A stretch of DNA of 44,046 nucleotides from a virus: the IMG/VR virus record IMGVR_UViG_3300021091_000142, positions 1-44,046 of that record, one strand, 5' to 3'. Every line of letters starts with the position of its first letter. The first letter of the stretch is position 1. Shown one piece after another: positions 24,775-34,460 of the stretch. A program made the position numbers and the translations under genes. The notes under the pieces are model-generated. The model saw nothing but the letters and a program-made list of their open reading frames with translations. It was not told the origin of the DNA and made no database searches.

Positions 24775-27700
24775 TCAAGTTCTTATAATCTTATATTCAA
24801 CGTTATTAAATTGCGGAATAACCTCGTATACAAGAGAAGGTACAGTTGGTTTTCCAAAATTTTGAGCATTTGTAGTATCAATCGTTAAATTAGTTGTGTT
24901 CGTTATCCCAGTGCTCGAGTTTACAGTAATCAAATTTCCAGTTATATCATTGATTGTTTTAAGAAGCGTCGTTCCATCAACCTTTAATCTAATTTTATCG
25001 TTGGTTGTGATAAATTTTGCAACAACATTTGTATTACCGACGACTTTTATTATTGCATTACCGCTTTGAATATGCGCACGACCCTCTCCTATCAAAATAC
25101 AAGGACTTTCAATATTTAGTGAGTTATTATTAGCAATTACAGTAATTGTTTTAGCAAATGATCTTGTTGCATTTGAAGAGTTTACTATAATTATGTCGTT
25201 TACATTTGCGATTACATCAAAGCTCTCTGCACCACCTATTACATTATTTGCCTCGTATGTAATTGAACAATTACCTATAAATGTGTTAGAAGGTACTACA
25301 ATCGCATGGCTATTTGTATTTACGATTGGACCAGCAGTGTGAATAACTGGTACAACATGTATTGGAAGTAATTTTGTGCCTGTCGGGTGCGAAACATCGA
25401 AAATCGTTTTCTTGTATGTATCAAAGCTCTCTTCAGAAACTAACGAATACGAGAAATTATGGTATCGATCGCTGTCTTGCAATCGTTTTTCTGAACTTAC
25501 ATGTCCATCTGTATTTAAATAAAACCCATTAAAACGAATCAAACCATTCAAAAATTCAGCATTAGCCTTTGCTTTAGCATTTCCGTAAGATACTGGATAA
25601 GTTTTTCCATATGCATTGGCATTAGCAGTCGCGATTCCAGTATTATGGATGTTAGAGAATATACCAATTTGATTGGCACGTGTTACCACAATATCACCTG
25701 CTGTTGGCGTTCCTGAATAATTGAATACACGAAGAACTGTATTTGATTCATATAATCCATCAACAATACCAGTAAACGTTCTAGCATTGTTTGGTCCTTG
25801 AAAAATTACATCATTTTCTTTTATACTAGAGATATTTGTTGTGTTACCAGAGATGAATAAATCAAAAATCTTTAATGAAACATTTGGTCTCAAGATGTAA
25901 TCTGAACCACGATCTATAAGAGTAAAATCAATGATTTCGCCTAAAAGACCCGCAGTAGCATTTATCTGCTCTCCATCACCAAGTAAATATGCTCGTAAAA
26001 CAGCACCACTTCCAGCTCCACCTACTGTAACTGTTGGAGCAACTGGATACCCTTCACCTCTATTCGATATCGCGATTGCAGTGATTGCGCCACCAGCCCC
26101 AACAGAGGAAACAGTTGCAGCAGCACCAAATCCTGTACCGCCGAATATTAATGGAGTGCTGACAGTGTATCCAGATCCACCGTTCTCAATCTCAATTTGT
26201 GCAATAACTCCCATACTTGAAATAACAGGTCGATTGTCTATTCTCAATGTCTTATTTAAAATGTTTAATTCATTAATATTAGTTTCAAATGGTCTGTCTA
26301 AAAATACAGTGCGTGTTGCGCCGTCATAATCTATAATTGTTCTAAATTGATGCTCTAGTTTTATTCTTCTTCTAGAATAAAAATCATTAATTGAAGAAAA
26401 TTCTGATGAAAGTCTGAATGATGCATTAGATTTGTTATAACTGAAAAATTTACCAGGAGTGAGTGACACAAACCCAGAAATAGATAAATCACTTTCATAT
26501 AACGATGCAACGTTTAATAATGCAGGGGGATCGCTATCGAAATCTGCTCCTCCCGAAATAATTGTTGTAGTTTGAATTGGATATAAAGTCAATGTTTCAT
26601 AATAAAATGCACCACCAACTCTAGAGTCAATCGATGTAGTTAGCATTAAGCTGCTTGTTGCATCTGGTGCTGTGGTAAGAGTAGAATTTGCGTTTAATTT
26701 TTTATCTGTCGCTGCAGCGCTGAAGGCAACGGTAACAGTTAAATGTTTAGAATTCGTTACAGAGGCAATAGTTCTTAATTCGCCATTAATCTCAATATCT
26801 TTGCCAGCTGTCAAATATGTGTAGAATCCAGGAACGCCAGCCGTAAAATCAGCAAAATTTTGATACGAAGTGTTTGCTTCAACATTTATACCAGAAATAT
26901 TAACAGTTCCAATCAATGAGGTGTTTGAATTACATATTGCCATGTTATTCGCACCAATATAATCAGCTATAACGACCGCATTAATTTTTGCTCCAGTACC
27001 ATCTGCTCCAGTGCCACTTACGATTCGTATCACATAATTATTATAAAAATCATTAGAGGAACTAATTGTAGGATTTGCAGCAATATTAATCGTTGTTTGT
27101 GTTGACCCTGCAGAAGTAGCAGTAAATAGTGTGGTTGGTGATGTATTGTCAAAATCAAAATGATTTTCGTATAGATAATTATTTGATTTAAATGTTATCG
27201 CGTCTGTATTAAAGGGAATAGATATAATGTTTCCAGCAGCTGCAGTTGTATCAATGGCAGTTACAATTATATTTCCACCAGAGCCATTGCCCAAACCATC
27301 AAATGTTCCAGTTACTGGATTTGGTGTTATAATATCAACATATGTATTCGGGTATGTACTAAATCCATAGCCTTTTCTAATTATTGTTGTAGAATCTAAT
27401 GAGGCTGTTGTCACATTACCGACAAGTGCAACTGCTTTTCTTTTTGTCAAAGAATTTAAATTTTGACCACCATTTATAACTACTGGGTCACCAGTTTGAT
27501 ATCGTTTACCTCTTCGACGAGGATTAATTTTAAGGTTAGAAAGGCTTCCAATAATTTTTTCTCTAAAAAATTGTGCGTCTCCATTTTGATCGATATATGG
27601 AATTTCAAGAACCTCATTATTAAAAAATGCTCTTGTAACACTTGACACATAAATCTCATATATTTCTTTACTTGAAGAGACATCTATTGTCTTATAGGCT

Positions 27701-28215
27701 CGTTCTACAATACATGATGCGCGCGATACCAAACCTGTTGCGCGTTGGTTTTTTAATTGTGTCAGAATTACACTAGAGTTTTCAGGCGATGATGTTAAAC
27801 GAAATGCTTGTGGGAGAATCCATTTTCCGTCTGAAGCACGTAGGATTTGTAATTTTGGGAAAAAAATATCTAAATCTTTATTGTATAAAACACGAAAAAG
27901 GAATTTGAACGAATCAGGTGTTCCCTTCTTTGTATAAAAATCTCTTGCAGCTTTTATAATTCTTTCTGTTGACAGTTCAGATTCTTCAGGGAAAGATGGT
28001 AGTATTTTGGTACGAAAATACTTTAAAAGATCACTACGGGTAAAATCCACATTGTAGTTATCTTCAAACGTTTTAAGTTCATAGATTGGCTTTCCTGGCT
28101 GCTCTAAAAACTCATAATATTTTTCTATAAATTCAGCGAATACAGGATAATCTGAGCGAATAAACTCAGGAAGTTGTGAATTGATTAGTGTTGAAACTCT
28201 GTCTAAACTTGACAT
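24775..28215 (-). CDS. Baseplate wedge protein, gp7 position
   Basis: A 1146-aa protein between gp6 and gp8, the place of T4 gp7 (1032 aa), and of similar size. The N-terminus (MSSLDRVSTLINSQLPEFIR, then FAEFIEKYYEFLEQPGKP) and KGTPDSFKFLFRVLYNKDLD are the recurring opening of this wedge protein in marine T4-like phages. The middle is beta-rich with three GSGY-type repeats (GGSGYTVSTPLIFGGTG, GEGYPVAPTVTVGG, GSDYILRPNVSL at about residues 675-790). No catalytic motif is seen. gp7 initiates wedge assembly with gp10 and gp8 in T4; assignment is by position and N-terminal pattern rather than direct alignment to T4 gp7. Confidence 0.75.
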   Translation of the reverse strand: MSSLDRVSTLINSQLPEFIRSDYPVFAEFIEKYYEFLEQPGKPIYELKTFEDNYNVDFTRSDLLKYFRTKILPSFPEESELSTERIIKAARDFYTKKGTPDSFKFLFRVLYNKDLDIFFPKLQILRASDGKWILPQAFRLTSSPENSSVILTQLKNQRATGLVSRASCIVERAYKTIDVSSSKEIYEIYVSSVTRAFFNNEVLEIPYIDQNGDAQFFREKIIGSLSNLKINPRRRGKRYQTGDPVVINGGQNLNSLTKRKAVALVGNVTTASLDSTTIIRKGYGFSTYPNTYVDIITPNPVTGTFDGLGNGSGGNIIVTAIDTTAAAGNIISIPFNTDAITFKSNNYLYENHFDFDNTSPTTLFTATSAGSTQTTINIAANPTISSSNDFYNNYVIRIVSGTGADGTGAKINAVVIADYIGANNMAICNSNTSLIGTVNISGINVEANTSYQNFADFTAGVPGFYTYLTAGKDIEINGELRTIASVTNSKHLTVTVAFSAAATDKKLNANSTLTTAPDATSSLMLTTSIDSRVGGAFYYETLTLYPIQTTTIISGGADFDSDPPALLNVASLYESDLSISGFVSLTPGKFFSYNKSNASFRLSSEFSSINDFYSRRRIKLEHQFRTIIDYDGATRTVFLDRPFETNINELNILNKTLRIDNRPVISSMGVIAQIEIENGGSGYTVSTPLIFGGTGFGAAATVSSVGAGGAITAIAISNRGEGYPVAPTVTVGGAGSGAVLRAYLLGDGEQINATAGLLGEIIDFTLIDRGSDYILRPNVSLKIFDLFISGNTTNISSIKENDVIFQGPNNARTFTGIVDGLYESNTVLRVFNYSGTPTAGDIVVTRANQIGIFSNIHNTGIATANANAYGKTYPVSYGNAKAKANAEFLNGLIRFNGFYLNTDGHVSSEKRLQDSDRYHNFSYSLVSEESFDTYKKTIFDVSHPTGTKLLPIHVVPVIHTAGPIVNTNSHAIVVPSNTFIGNCSITYEANNVIGGAESFDVIANVNDIIIVNSSNATRSFAKTITVIANNNSLNIESPCILIGEGRAHIQSGNAIIKVVGNTNVVAKFITTNDKIRLKVDGTTLLKTINDITGNLITVNSSTGITNTTNLTIDTTNAQNFGKPTVPSLVYEVIPQFNNVEYKIIRT

Positions 28216-28216
28216 G

Positions 28217-30292
28217 TTATGTCGCTTTTATAACTTCAATTGAAACTTGTGATTGATTTTCTATATCAAGTGTAATGATTGTGTTACGTTCTGAACTAAA
28301 CAATGTATTTTTTGGTTTTGCAAAAAACTTTAAAGTTTTGAATGTGTCTTTGATATCAATCGGTTTAAATTGCGATAAAGTTATTACACCATTTATATAA
28401 TCTATTGTTCCTGCATTATTTGAATAAACAATTTTTATATTATTATTGTCAAAATAAAATGATCGTAAAGTTCCTGTCGTATTTTGAATTAATGGTTTTA
28501 ATATTATATTTGGTAAAAGATTATTGTCTTGGTCATATGCTTTAATTACAGCAGTTGTATAGTCAGAACCTGGCTTTAAAATGTTCACAGCTGTAATTTT
28601 CTGGTTGGTGATAGTAGCAGTTATAGATGCACCAACGCCATCTCCGATTACATCTAATCTTGGAGTTTGAATCAATCCAGAGCCACCGAGAACTACCTGT
28701 ACAGTAGAAATACCTGTTGATGATAGTGGAACTTCTTCAAAATAAAACTCGCGAAGTATTCCGTCATTGTCATAAGCTGTATATGCAGGACTCGAGCTTA
28801 TTCTATCTGCACCTGTTGAGCGTTTCAGCTCTGTATAAAATTTGATAGTATAATTTCTAGAAACATCTAAAACAGGGGTTAAACGTTTTTCAATTTTTAC
28901 TTCAATGTCATTACTCATGATAGATGGATGAGCCATATCAACCTCATGCATTAATCTAGAAACTTTGAAATATGAATTAAATTGATCAAGATTAGTATTT
29001 GCATAATTATTAATGCGAGTTCGAATAAGAGTTGAGAGTTCTCCAGGTGTTAATGTTGTTGCTGTTGGATCATATGTTGCTCGTACATCTAAATTTAAAA
29101 AATTAAAATCTGGATCAATAAATTCTGGTGTAACTGTGAGAATGCTAATTGGATTAATTATTTCATTTAAAATAAAATCTTTTTCAGATCTAGAGATTTC
29201 ATACCCTGCTGCAGGTTTTGCAGAAATGAAAACTTTTCCATATACTGGTGGTAAATTTTCTTCACCGCCCCACACATTTACAGCTTCAAATGATGGATAT
29301 CTTTGTTGAATTAGAGCAATATAATCATTTTTTGTAACAGCGCGACCGTTTGATGCAAATGTTTTTGGTGCTAAATTTTTAATACTCTCTATTGTTTCGA
29401 TTTCAGCACCACCAACAGCAACTTGATCTACAACAATTGTTGCATTAGTTAAACCACCAACAGGACTTAATAATTTAAATGATGATGCTTTGTTTGCCTT
29501 TATTCCATTGCTAATTAAATATGTTACAATAACTAAATTACCATCATCAAGTTTTTTACCAATTATATCGTCTCCGAAATAAATTTTATAATTACCATTA
29601 GATATTTCGTTTAGAAAAAATACTTTGCTATTTGCAGTAAGAGAGGAGGTGTTGGAAGCGAATGTAAATGTTCGCTGAGAAAGGTCGCCTGCAGATGTTT
29701 GCACAATAACCTCGAGTGTAGAGGTATCAATCTTTGAATCATTCAATGTAAATTCTTGTAGCGGATTAATTAGTTGGCTGTATACAAAAACTTGTGTAGA
29801 TGGAGTTCCCTCAAAAATATTCAGGTCTGAGAATAAAAATTGATTATTCGCTTTCGAAACTGTAATTTCATCTAGATTTGTAAATGTATAGTTTACACCA
29901 TCAAGAGCAGATGAAACAAATTGCGTAAATTTAGGCAATGTCAATGATGTGATGCTTCCAATACTTGGATTATTTGCTAATGTAAAACTTAAATCTATTC
30001 TTGCTCTAGAACTACGAGTTGAAGATGGCGTATAACCAAGCATTTTTGCATGAGAGATAACAGAGTCGCGAAGTGATGCCGTATCTAAAAATGATTCATT
30101 AGAAACCATATTCATATAAAATGACAGGTAATGTGTATTATATGACAATAGATCAATTAATTGAGATAATGCAGATCCCTCAAAGTCGTAATCTGAGAAT
30201 GTATTTTGGGATCGTAAAAAATTCTTCAAACTTTCTTTAATTGTAAAGAAATCTGGATCAGAAATTATAAGTTTGCTTTCAACATTTGCCAT
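28217..30292 (-). CDS. gp6: Baseplate wedge protein gp6 (J-like)
   Basis: A 691-aa T4 gp6 homologue (T4: 660 aa). Its start, ESLKNFLRSQNTFSDYDFEG, SALSQLIDLLSYNTHYLSFY and MNMVSNESFLDTASLRDSVI, is the family signature shared with gpJ of P2-type baseplates. A LGYTPSSTRSSRA segment and SRSEKDFILNEIINPISILT complete the J-like core. At about residues 510-590 it carries two GSG/GSDY-type repeats (VLGGSGLIQTPRLDV, LKPGSDYTTAVIKAYD) not typical of the T4 protein. gp6 forms the wedge ring that clamps the hub. It is followed after 1 nt by gp7-like and preceded after 1 nt by gp25, matching T4 order. Confidence 0.92.
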   Translation of the reverse strand: MANVESKLIISDPDFFTIKESLKNFLRSQNTFSDYDFEGSALSQLIDLLSYNTHYLSFYMNMVSNESFLDTASLRDSVISHAKMLGYTPSSTRSSRARIDLSFTLANNPSIGSITSLTLPKFTQFVSSALDGVNYTFTNLDEITVSKANNQFLFSDLNIFEGTPSTQVFVYSQLINPLQEFTLNDSKIDTSTLEVIVQTSAGDLSQRTFTFASNTSSLTANSKVFFLNEISNGNYKIYFGDDIIGKKLDDGNLVIVTYLISNGIKANKASSFKLLSPVGGLTNATIVVDQVAVGGAEIETIESIKNLAPKTFASNGRAVTKNDYIALIQQRYPSFEAVNVWGGEENLPPVYGKVFISAKPAAGYEISRSEKDFILNEIINPISILTVTPEFIDPDFNFLNLDVRATYDPTATTLTPGELSTLIRTRINNYANTNLDQFNSYFKVSRLMHEVDMAHPSIMSNDIEVKIEKRLTPVLDVSRNYTIKFYTELKRSTGADRISSSPAYTAYDNDGILREFYFEEVPLSSTGISTVQVVLGGSGLIQTPRLDVIGDGVGASITATITNQKITAVNILKPGSDYTTAVIKAYDQDNNLLPNIILKPLIQNTTGTLRSFYFDNNNIKIVYSNNAGTIDYINGVITLSQFKPIDIKDTFKTLKFFAKPKNTLFSSERNTIITLDIENQSQVSIEVIKAT

Positions 30293-30293
30293 T

Positions 30294-30686
30294 TTATCTT
30301 AACCTTTGCAAGAATAAGCCTATACTGAACGGAGTTGCTATGTTTAGTAAAAAAAATCGAATAGTAACATCGAATCCATTATTTTGAAAATTTGGTTCGA
30401 CATTGATTAAATCGATTTGTATTCTACGTTCAAAATTTTGAAGAGCATTAAGTATCTCATCTTTAATGTTAGAAGCTGTCATATCATCTAATGGTTCGAA
30501 TAATAACGAATATACTCCGCTACCAAATTTAGGGATAAAGCGGCGTTCTCCAAAATTAGTTAAAATTATATTTCTAACTGAACTACTAATCGCATGCTCG
30601 TTTAATTTTAGCGTAACATCTTTTTTTACTGGATGTTTACTAAAATTTAGATCTAAATCCGAAAAAATTCGAGTCTCTCGCTGCAT
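30294..30686 (-). CDS. gp25: Baseplate wedge protein gp25
   Basis: A 130-aa gp25 homologue (T4: 132 aa), the smallest wedge subunit, with a lysozyme-like fold widespread in contractile systems. Recognisable elements: FSDLDLNFSKHPVKKDVTLK at the start, SVRNIILTNFGERRFIPKFG in the middle, and the E-P-L-D-D after SGVYSLLF, ending with NGFDVTIRFFLLN. It forms the core wedge with gp6 and gp53. A GAGGA SD lies 7 nt before the ATG. In transcription order it follows the gp5 hub gene, with a 21-nt gap. Confidence 0.92.
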   Translation of the reverse strand: MQRETRIFSDLDLNFSKHPVKKDVTLKLNEHAISSSVRNIILTNFGERRFIPKFGSGVYSLLFEPLDDMTASNIKDEILNALQNFERRIQIDLINVEPNFQNNGFDVTIRFFLLNIATPFSIGLFLQRLR

Positions 30687-30707
30687 TTTTATTCCTCTAT
30701 CCGTTAT

Positions 30708-33137
30708 TTAGGTCTTAGATGGACGAACAATTGTAACGATTGGACAACCTGCTGCAGTCACTATCGATACGTCTCCAATACGACCATCACCCAGATTTAA
30801 TTGTGGATCAGGTGGTTGCACTGCTCCCACAAATCTTAATGCAGAGGCTATATTATCATACACAAAATTTACATGATCATTAGCCCATAAAACAACATCT
30901 CCAGCTCTTGCATCTTGTGGGTTCACACGAACAAATCGATAGTCGTCAATACGAAGTTCAACATCTCTCGAATATGGAGTTTGAACATATCGATATCCAT
31001 TTTGTTTTAATCCAAAATTAACGAATGCCATCGCCCAGTTAGTTTGATCGCTTAAAGTCCAATATTCTCGTGTGAACCCTAAATTTCTCCATAAATCGAT
31101 TATATTATGATTTGATGGTTGTATCACCTTTGATGTTTCAACTCCAGTTTCTCTCCAATAACCCTTTGATGCTAAATCAAGCTGCTTGTCCAGCCATTTT
31201 TTTATATCTGCTGTTTCGTTTAATACAATTATGCTCTTTCCAACAATATTTTTAAGTATACGATCGGAACCTGATTTCGGGGCTGGAGCAATGAATTGCT
31301 TAACATTTTTAAAGGCTGCTGGAAATTTATATGGGTCAGCTTGATACTTTTTCAAAATATTAGTATTTTCTTTATTAATTTCAGCTGAAAATCTTACAAC
31401 TCGATCTGCCTCTAAAAACTTCTGAGATAAAGTAGGTGAACCACGTTTTACAATTGATGTTTGTGCTATTGATGTTCCTGTGTTGCTATGTGTTGCAGCC
31501 ATAATTGTAGAGGTCTGTGCTATATCAAATTTAAGAGTGTTAGCCTTTATATTAAACGAATCAGCAACAGAAAAATTAACATTTCCGCTAATTTTTGCAT
31601 TTAAATCGTTTTCTATTTGTAGATTACAGTTACCAACAATTCTAACGTTAGTGTTTGATTCTAATACGATATTGACCATACCTGCGACATATAAATGATC
31701 ATCACTCATAATAAGTTTATAATTATTTTTAACAATCTTCTCAACCTTTGTTCCGCTCGGATACCATTCAACAAAACTTCCTGCTCTATGTGCAATGTGT
31801 ACACGCTCCATAAGAGGTGTATCATCCATTTCAATAACATGCCCTGATTCAGTTTCTGTTACCTTATTAAATGGATATTCTGTAGAATTAATTGGATTGG
31901 GTTCAGCCCAAGATTCATCATTGGCGCCTAATGCATTTATCAAAGAACGTTCTCTAAATTTTTGAATAATTGTTTTATCGGTATTTGTTATCAAATCACT
32001 TAAAGTTGATTTCCCTAGATCATCAACATTTGGATAATTTAATGACTTAGCGTCACTATCCTCTGATAAATTTGATTCAAAAACCTGTACCCCAACACCA
32101 GAGCCTGCGACAGTCATTGGTGTTATATTTGTTAGAGTGTTTGCTCGAGCCGCGATTACTTCGCTTCTGGGGATCGATTTGAATAAATTTGCGGCAGCAT
32201 GCGCTAAACCATCTTCACTTCTGATATATTTTCCTGTTGATGATCTAAGCATGTCAGCACTTAGGAGTTGAGATGCACCAACAATATTGTTTGAAATAAT
32301 AGCTGATTGAACACCCGACTTTCTGAAGTCTGTTTTGGTGCCCATATGATATGCATTAAGAGTCAGACCAGCTTTTTGTGTGGCATTAAGTGTATTCCAA
32401 ACATTGCTCTCAATAGAAAACTCAGCGCGTTGTAATGATGAAATCACATCTAAATTTAATAGTGCTCGAGCCTGAACTTCAGTAATAGTTGTATTTGCGC
32501 CATTTAAACCACGAATAATAATCGTATCATTATTAGGAATATCGATAAATCCTGTATTAATCTCGCTCTGAGTAAATTTATGACTATAACCAACAATGTT
32601 TTGCTGATCATCAGTAAGTGATGGTTTTGCACTAAGAGAAAGTGGAAGATGTATGATAATATTATTGATTACTAATTCTATAATGCCAACGCCATCATTA
32701 ACAATATTTCCACTTACATTTGTATAATATCCAGTTTTGGACTCAGGATAATCGATTGAAGATGGTTTTTGTGGTGAGTTACGAATTTGTTCAGCGTTTC
32801 TTAAATCATTAAACCCAATATCTTCTATTTTAGGAAACTGATTAATTCCAGGTAAAACACCTAATATTGCTGGAGATTGACTATATGAACCATCAAGGTA
32901 AAATCCAATTACATATTCACCTTCTTTGGGAGTTGAGAACGTTCCACTATTATTAATCGAATACACAGGAATAGCCCAAGGTAAATCCTCTGATGGAATG
33001 AGATTTAAATCTGAAGTGTGTATTCCAAATATGCGAACACGACATCTCCCGAGTTTCTCAGGGTCATTTCTGTCTTCAACAACTCCAATCCACCATTGGA
33101 ATCCATCTTGACCAATAAAATTTTTACGAATTTTCAT
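30708..33137 (-). CDS. gp5: Baseplate hub/spike protein gp5-like, degenerate lysozyme and cysteine-less peptidase-like domain
   Basis: An 809-aa gp5-like spike. Residues 1-100 are the OB-fold (FQWWIGVVEDRNDPEKLGRC, EGEYVIGFYLDGSYSQSPAI). Residues about 176-325 align with the C-lobe of GH24 lysozymes: TITEVQARALLNLDV, WNTLNATQKAGLTLNAYHMG and GKYIRSEDGLAHAAANLFKS. The N-lobe with the catalytic E-x8-D/T and G-x-G-H is not recognisable; only VGYSHKFTQSE remains. Residues about 440-545 are the beta-helix region (IVGNCNLQIENDLNAKISGN). About 690-770 resembles NlpC/P60-CHAP-type peptidases (NWAMAFVNFGLKQNG, ARAGDVVLWANDHVNFVYD), but where these have Trp-Cys there is Trp701-Ala702; His755 is kept. 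It overlaps gp27-like by ATGA, so hub subunits are made together. Confidence 0.8.
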   Translation of the reverse strand: MKIRKNFIGQDGFQWWIGVVEDRNDPEKLGRCRVRIFGIHTSDLNLIPSEDLPWAIPVYSINNSGTFSTPKEGEYVIGFYLDGSYSQSPAILGVLPGINQFPKIEDIGFNDLRNAEQIRNSPQKPSSIDYPESKTGYYTNVSGNIVNDGVGIIELVINNIIIHLPLSLSAKPSLTDDQQNIVGYSHKFTQSEINTGFIDIPNNDTIIIRGLNGANTTITEVQARALLNLDVISSLQRAEFSIESNVWNTLNATQKAGLTLNAYHMGTKTDFRKSGVQSAIISNNIVGASQLLSADMLRSSTGKYIRSEDGLAHAAANLFKSIPRSEVIAARANTLTNITPMTVAGSGVGVQVFESNLSEDSDAKSLNYPNVDDLGKSTLSDLITNTDKTIIQKFRERSLINALGANDESWAEPNPINSTEYPFNKVTETESGHVIEMDDTPLMERVHIAHRAGSFVEWYPSGTKVEKIVKNNYKLIMSDDHLYVAGMVNIVLESNTNVRIVGNCNLQIENDLNAKISGNVNFSVADSFNIKANTLKFDIAQTSTIMAATHSNTGTSIAQTSIVKRGSPTLSQKFLEADRVVRFSAEINKENTNILKKYQADPYKFPAAFKNVKQFIAPAPKSGSDRILKNIVGKSIIVLNETADIKKWLDKQLDLASKGYWRETGVETSKVIQPSNHNIIDLWRNLGFTREYWTLSDQTNWAMAFVNFGLKQNGYRYVQTPYSRDVELRIDDYRFVRVNPQDARAGDVVLWANDHVNFVYDNIASALRFVGAVQPPDPQLNLGDGRIGDVSIVTAAGCPIVTIVRPSKT

Positions 33138-34459
33138 GAGTTAATCGCTGTGCTCCAATTTGTATTAGTAATTGGATTTATACTGAAATCTATACTAGAT
33201 GAATCTTTACACAACTGCGCATAACAACAATATTTTGTATTTAATAATTGATGCCTTAATCCTGTTATTAGATATTTACCAGACAAATATTTGTCTTCAT
33301 TTAAATTTTTAACCTCTGTACTGGCATCATTTGTTGGGATACTAATATAGACAATGTCTCCGACAGACAATGCACTATTACCAGGAATATCGATGTGCAA
33401 TCGTGTATTGTTTAATAATGCGAGCCTAGAAGCTCTCATTAGCAGCCATCTATTCATAAGATCCTCTTGAAAAGCTGGAAACATTCGAATGTATCCAGAT
33501 GCTTGGTCAATAGATGTTCCCATTCGATTTTTAGCCAAATTATACGGCAAAAAATTGTTTAAGGTTTTATATCGACTCTGAGATATCGACATTGCTTCAC
33601 CCTCAACATTTCTATTCAATAAATCAAGTTTTATTAATTGGGAAAAAAATGCACCGTTACTAATGCTATCTAAAGCGTCAAACACTTGCCTAAATTCCAT
33701 TTCATCTAATTTATTTTGTTGTGATTGAATATTCTCAAAAGATTGCATATTTTTCGCAGAATAATATAATTTTGTTTTAGGTTGTTGTGAGTATATTGTG
33801 CTTAATGATATAAAATTATATCCATTAACACTCTCATAAAAGAAAAATCCTGGTGATAAGCCAGAGGTATCTAATGCAAAAGATGATATCCAATTTATTG
33901 CTTCCAACGGTCTTAAATTTGGAACTATAAGTGGATTTTTTTCAGGAGCAAGCAATAATGTCGATGCTTCTATATTTTTTGCTTGAAATTTTTTATTTGG
34001 AATTTTTAAGTAATCATTTGCGATATTAATTACAATATCAGATAATCTTGCTTCTTTGTAAGACCTTGATACAAAAACTTGCTGGCTTAACAAAAATTCT
34101 TCTGAGCAAAAATGAATTTTATATGTGGCGCTTGAAGTACCACGTAAACCATACTCACTTATTTTATATATTCGAAAAACTTTTTGAAATTTTATGTTAC
34201 CTGGAGTTTTGAATACAATTGAAATAAACTCATTACCATACATATTTAATCGAGTAATAATTTCACTCGAATCAGTTATATATATATCACCATTCATAAC
34301 ATTATTAAAAAGGTCTTCATATATATTAAGTTCAGTAAAAATATAATCAATACCAATAGTGATTCCTGCAGAGTTAATAATTTTTAACTCATCGAGTATA
34401 AAATCGTATGGTGAAAGCGCACCATCTACAGAGGATTCTCCACTTCCATTTATTACCAT
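33134..34459 (-). CDS. gp27: Baseplate hub protein gp27-like
   Basis: A 441-aa hub protein in the T4 gp27/VgrG-N fold pattern. NIYEDLFNNVMNGDIYITDS, then RLNMYGNEFISIVFKTPGN, and a following FRIYKISEYGLRGTSSATYKIHFCS match the T4 protein's layout (G-x-L-x-x-x-D-S, G-N-E-x-I-x-I). A later DTSGLSPGFFFYESVNGYNF segment and SGKYLITGLRHQLLNTKYCC near the C-terminus also fit gp27 (V-D-E-V-I-H-E-L). It precedes gp5 with a 4-nt ATGA overlap, as expected for a gp27-gp5 hub pair. T4 gp27 forms the trimeric adaptor between tube and spike. Confidence 0.75.
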   Translation of the reverse strand: MVINGSGESSVDGALSPYDFILDELKIINSAGITIGIDYIFTELNIYEDLFNNVMNGDIYITDSSEIITRLNMYGNEFISIVFKTPGNIKFQKVFRIYKISEYGLRGTSSATYKIHFCSEEFLLSQQVFVSRSYKEARLSDIVINIANDYLKIPNKKFQAKNIEASTLLLAPEKNPLIVPNLRPLEAINWISSFALDTSGLSPGFFFYESVNGYNFISLSTIYSQQPKTKLYYSAKNMQSFENIQSQQNKLDEMEFRQVFDALDSISNGAFFSQLIKLDLLNRNVEGEAMSISQSRYKTLNNFLPYNLAKNRMGTSIDQASGYIRMFPAFQEDLMNRWLLMRASRLALLNNTRLHIDIPGNSALSVGDIVYISIPTNDASTEVKNLNEDKYLSGKYLITGLRHQLLNTKYCCYAQLCKDSSSIDFSINPITNTNWSTAINS

Positions 34460-34460
34460 T

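Noticed and set aside
30708-33137. Active tail lysozyme as in T4 gp5
   Set aside because: The C-lobe is recognisable but the catalytic N-lobe motifs are not seen, so activity is not claimed.
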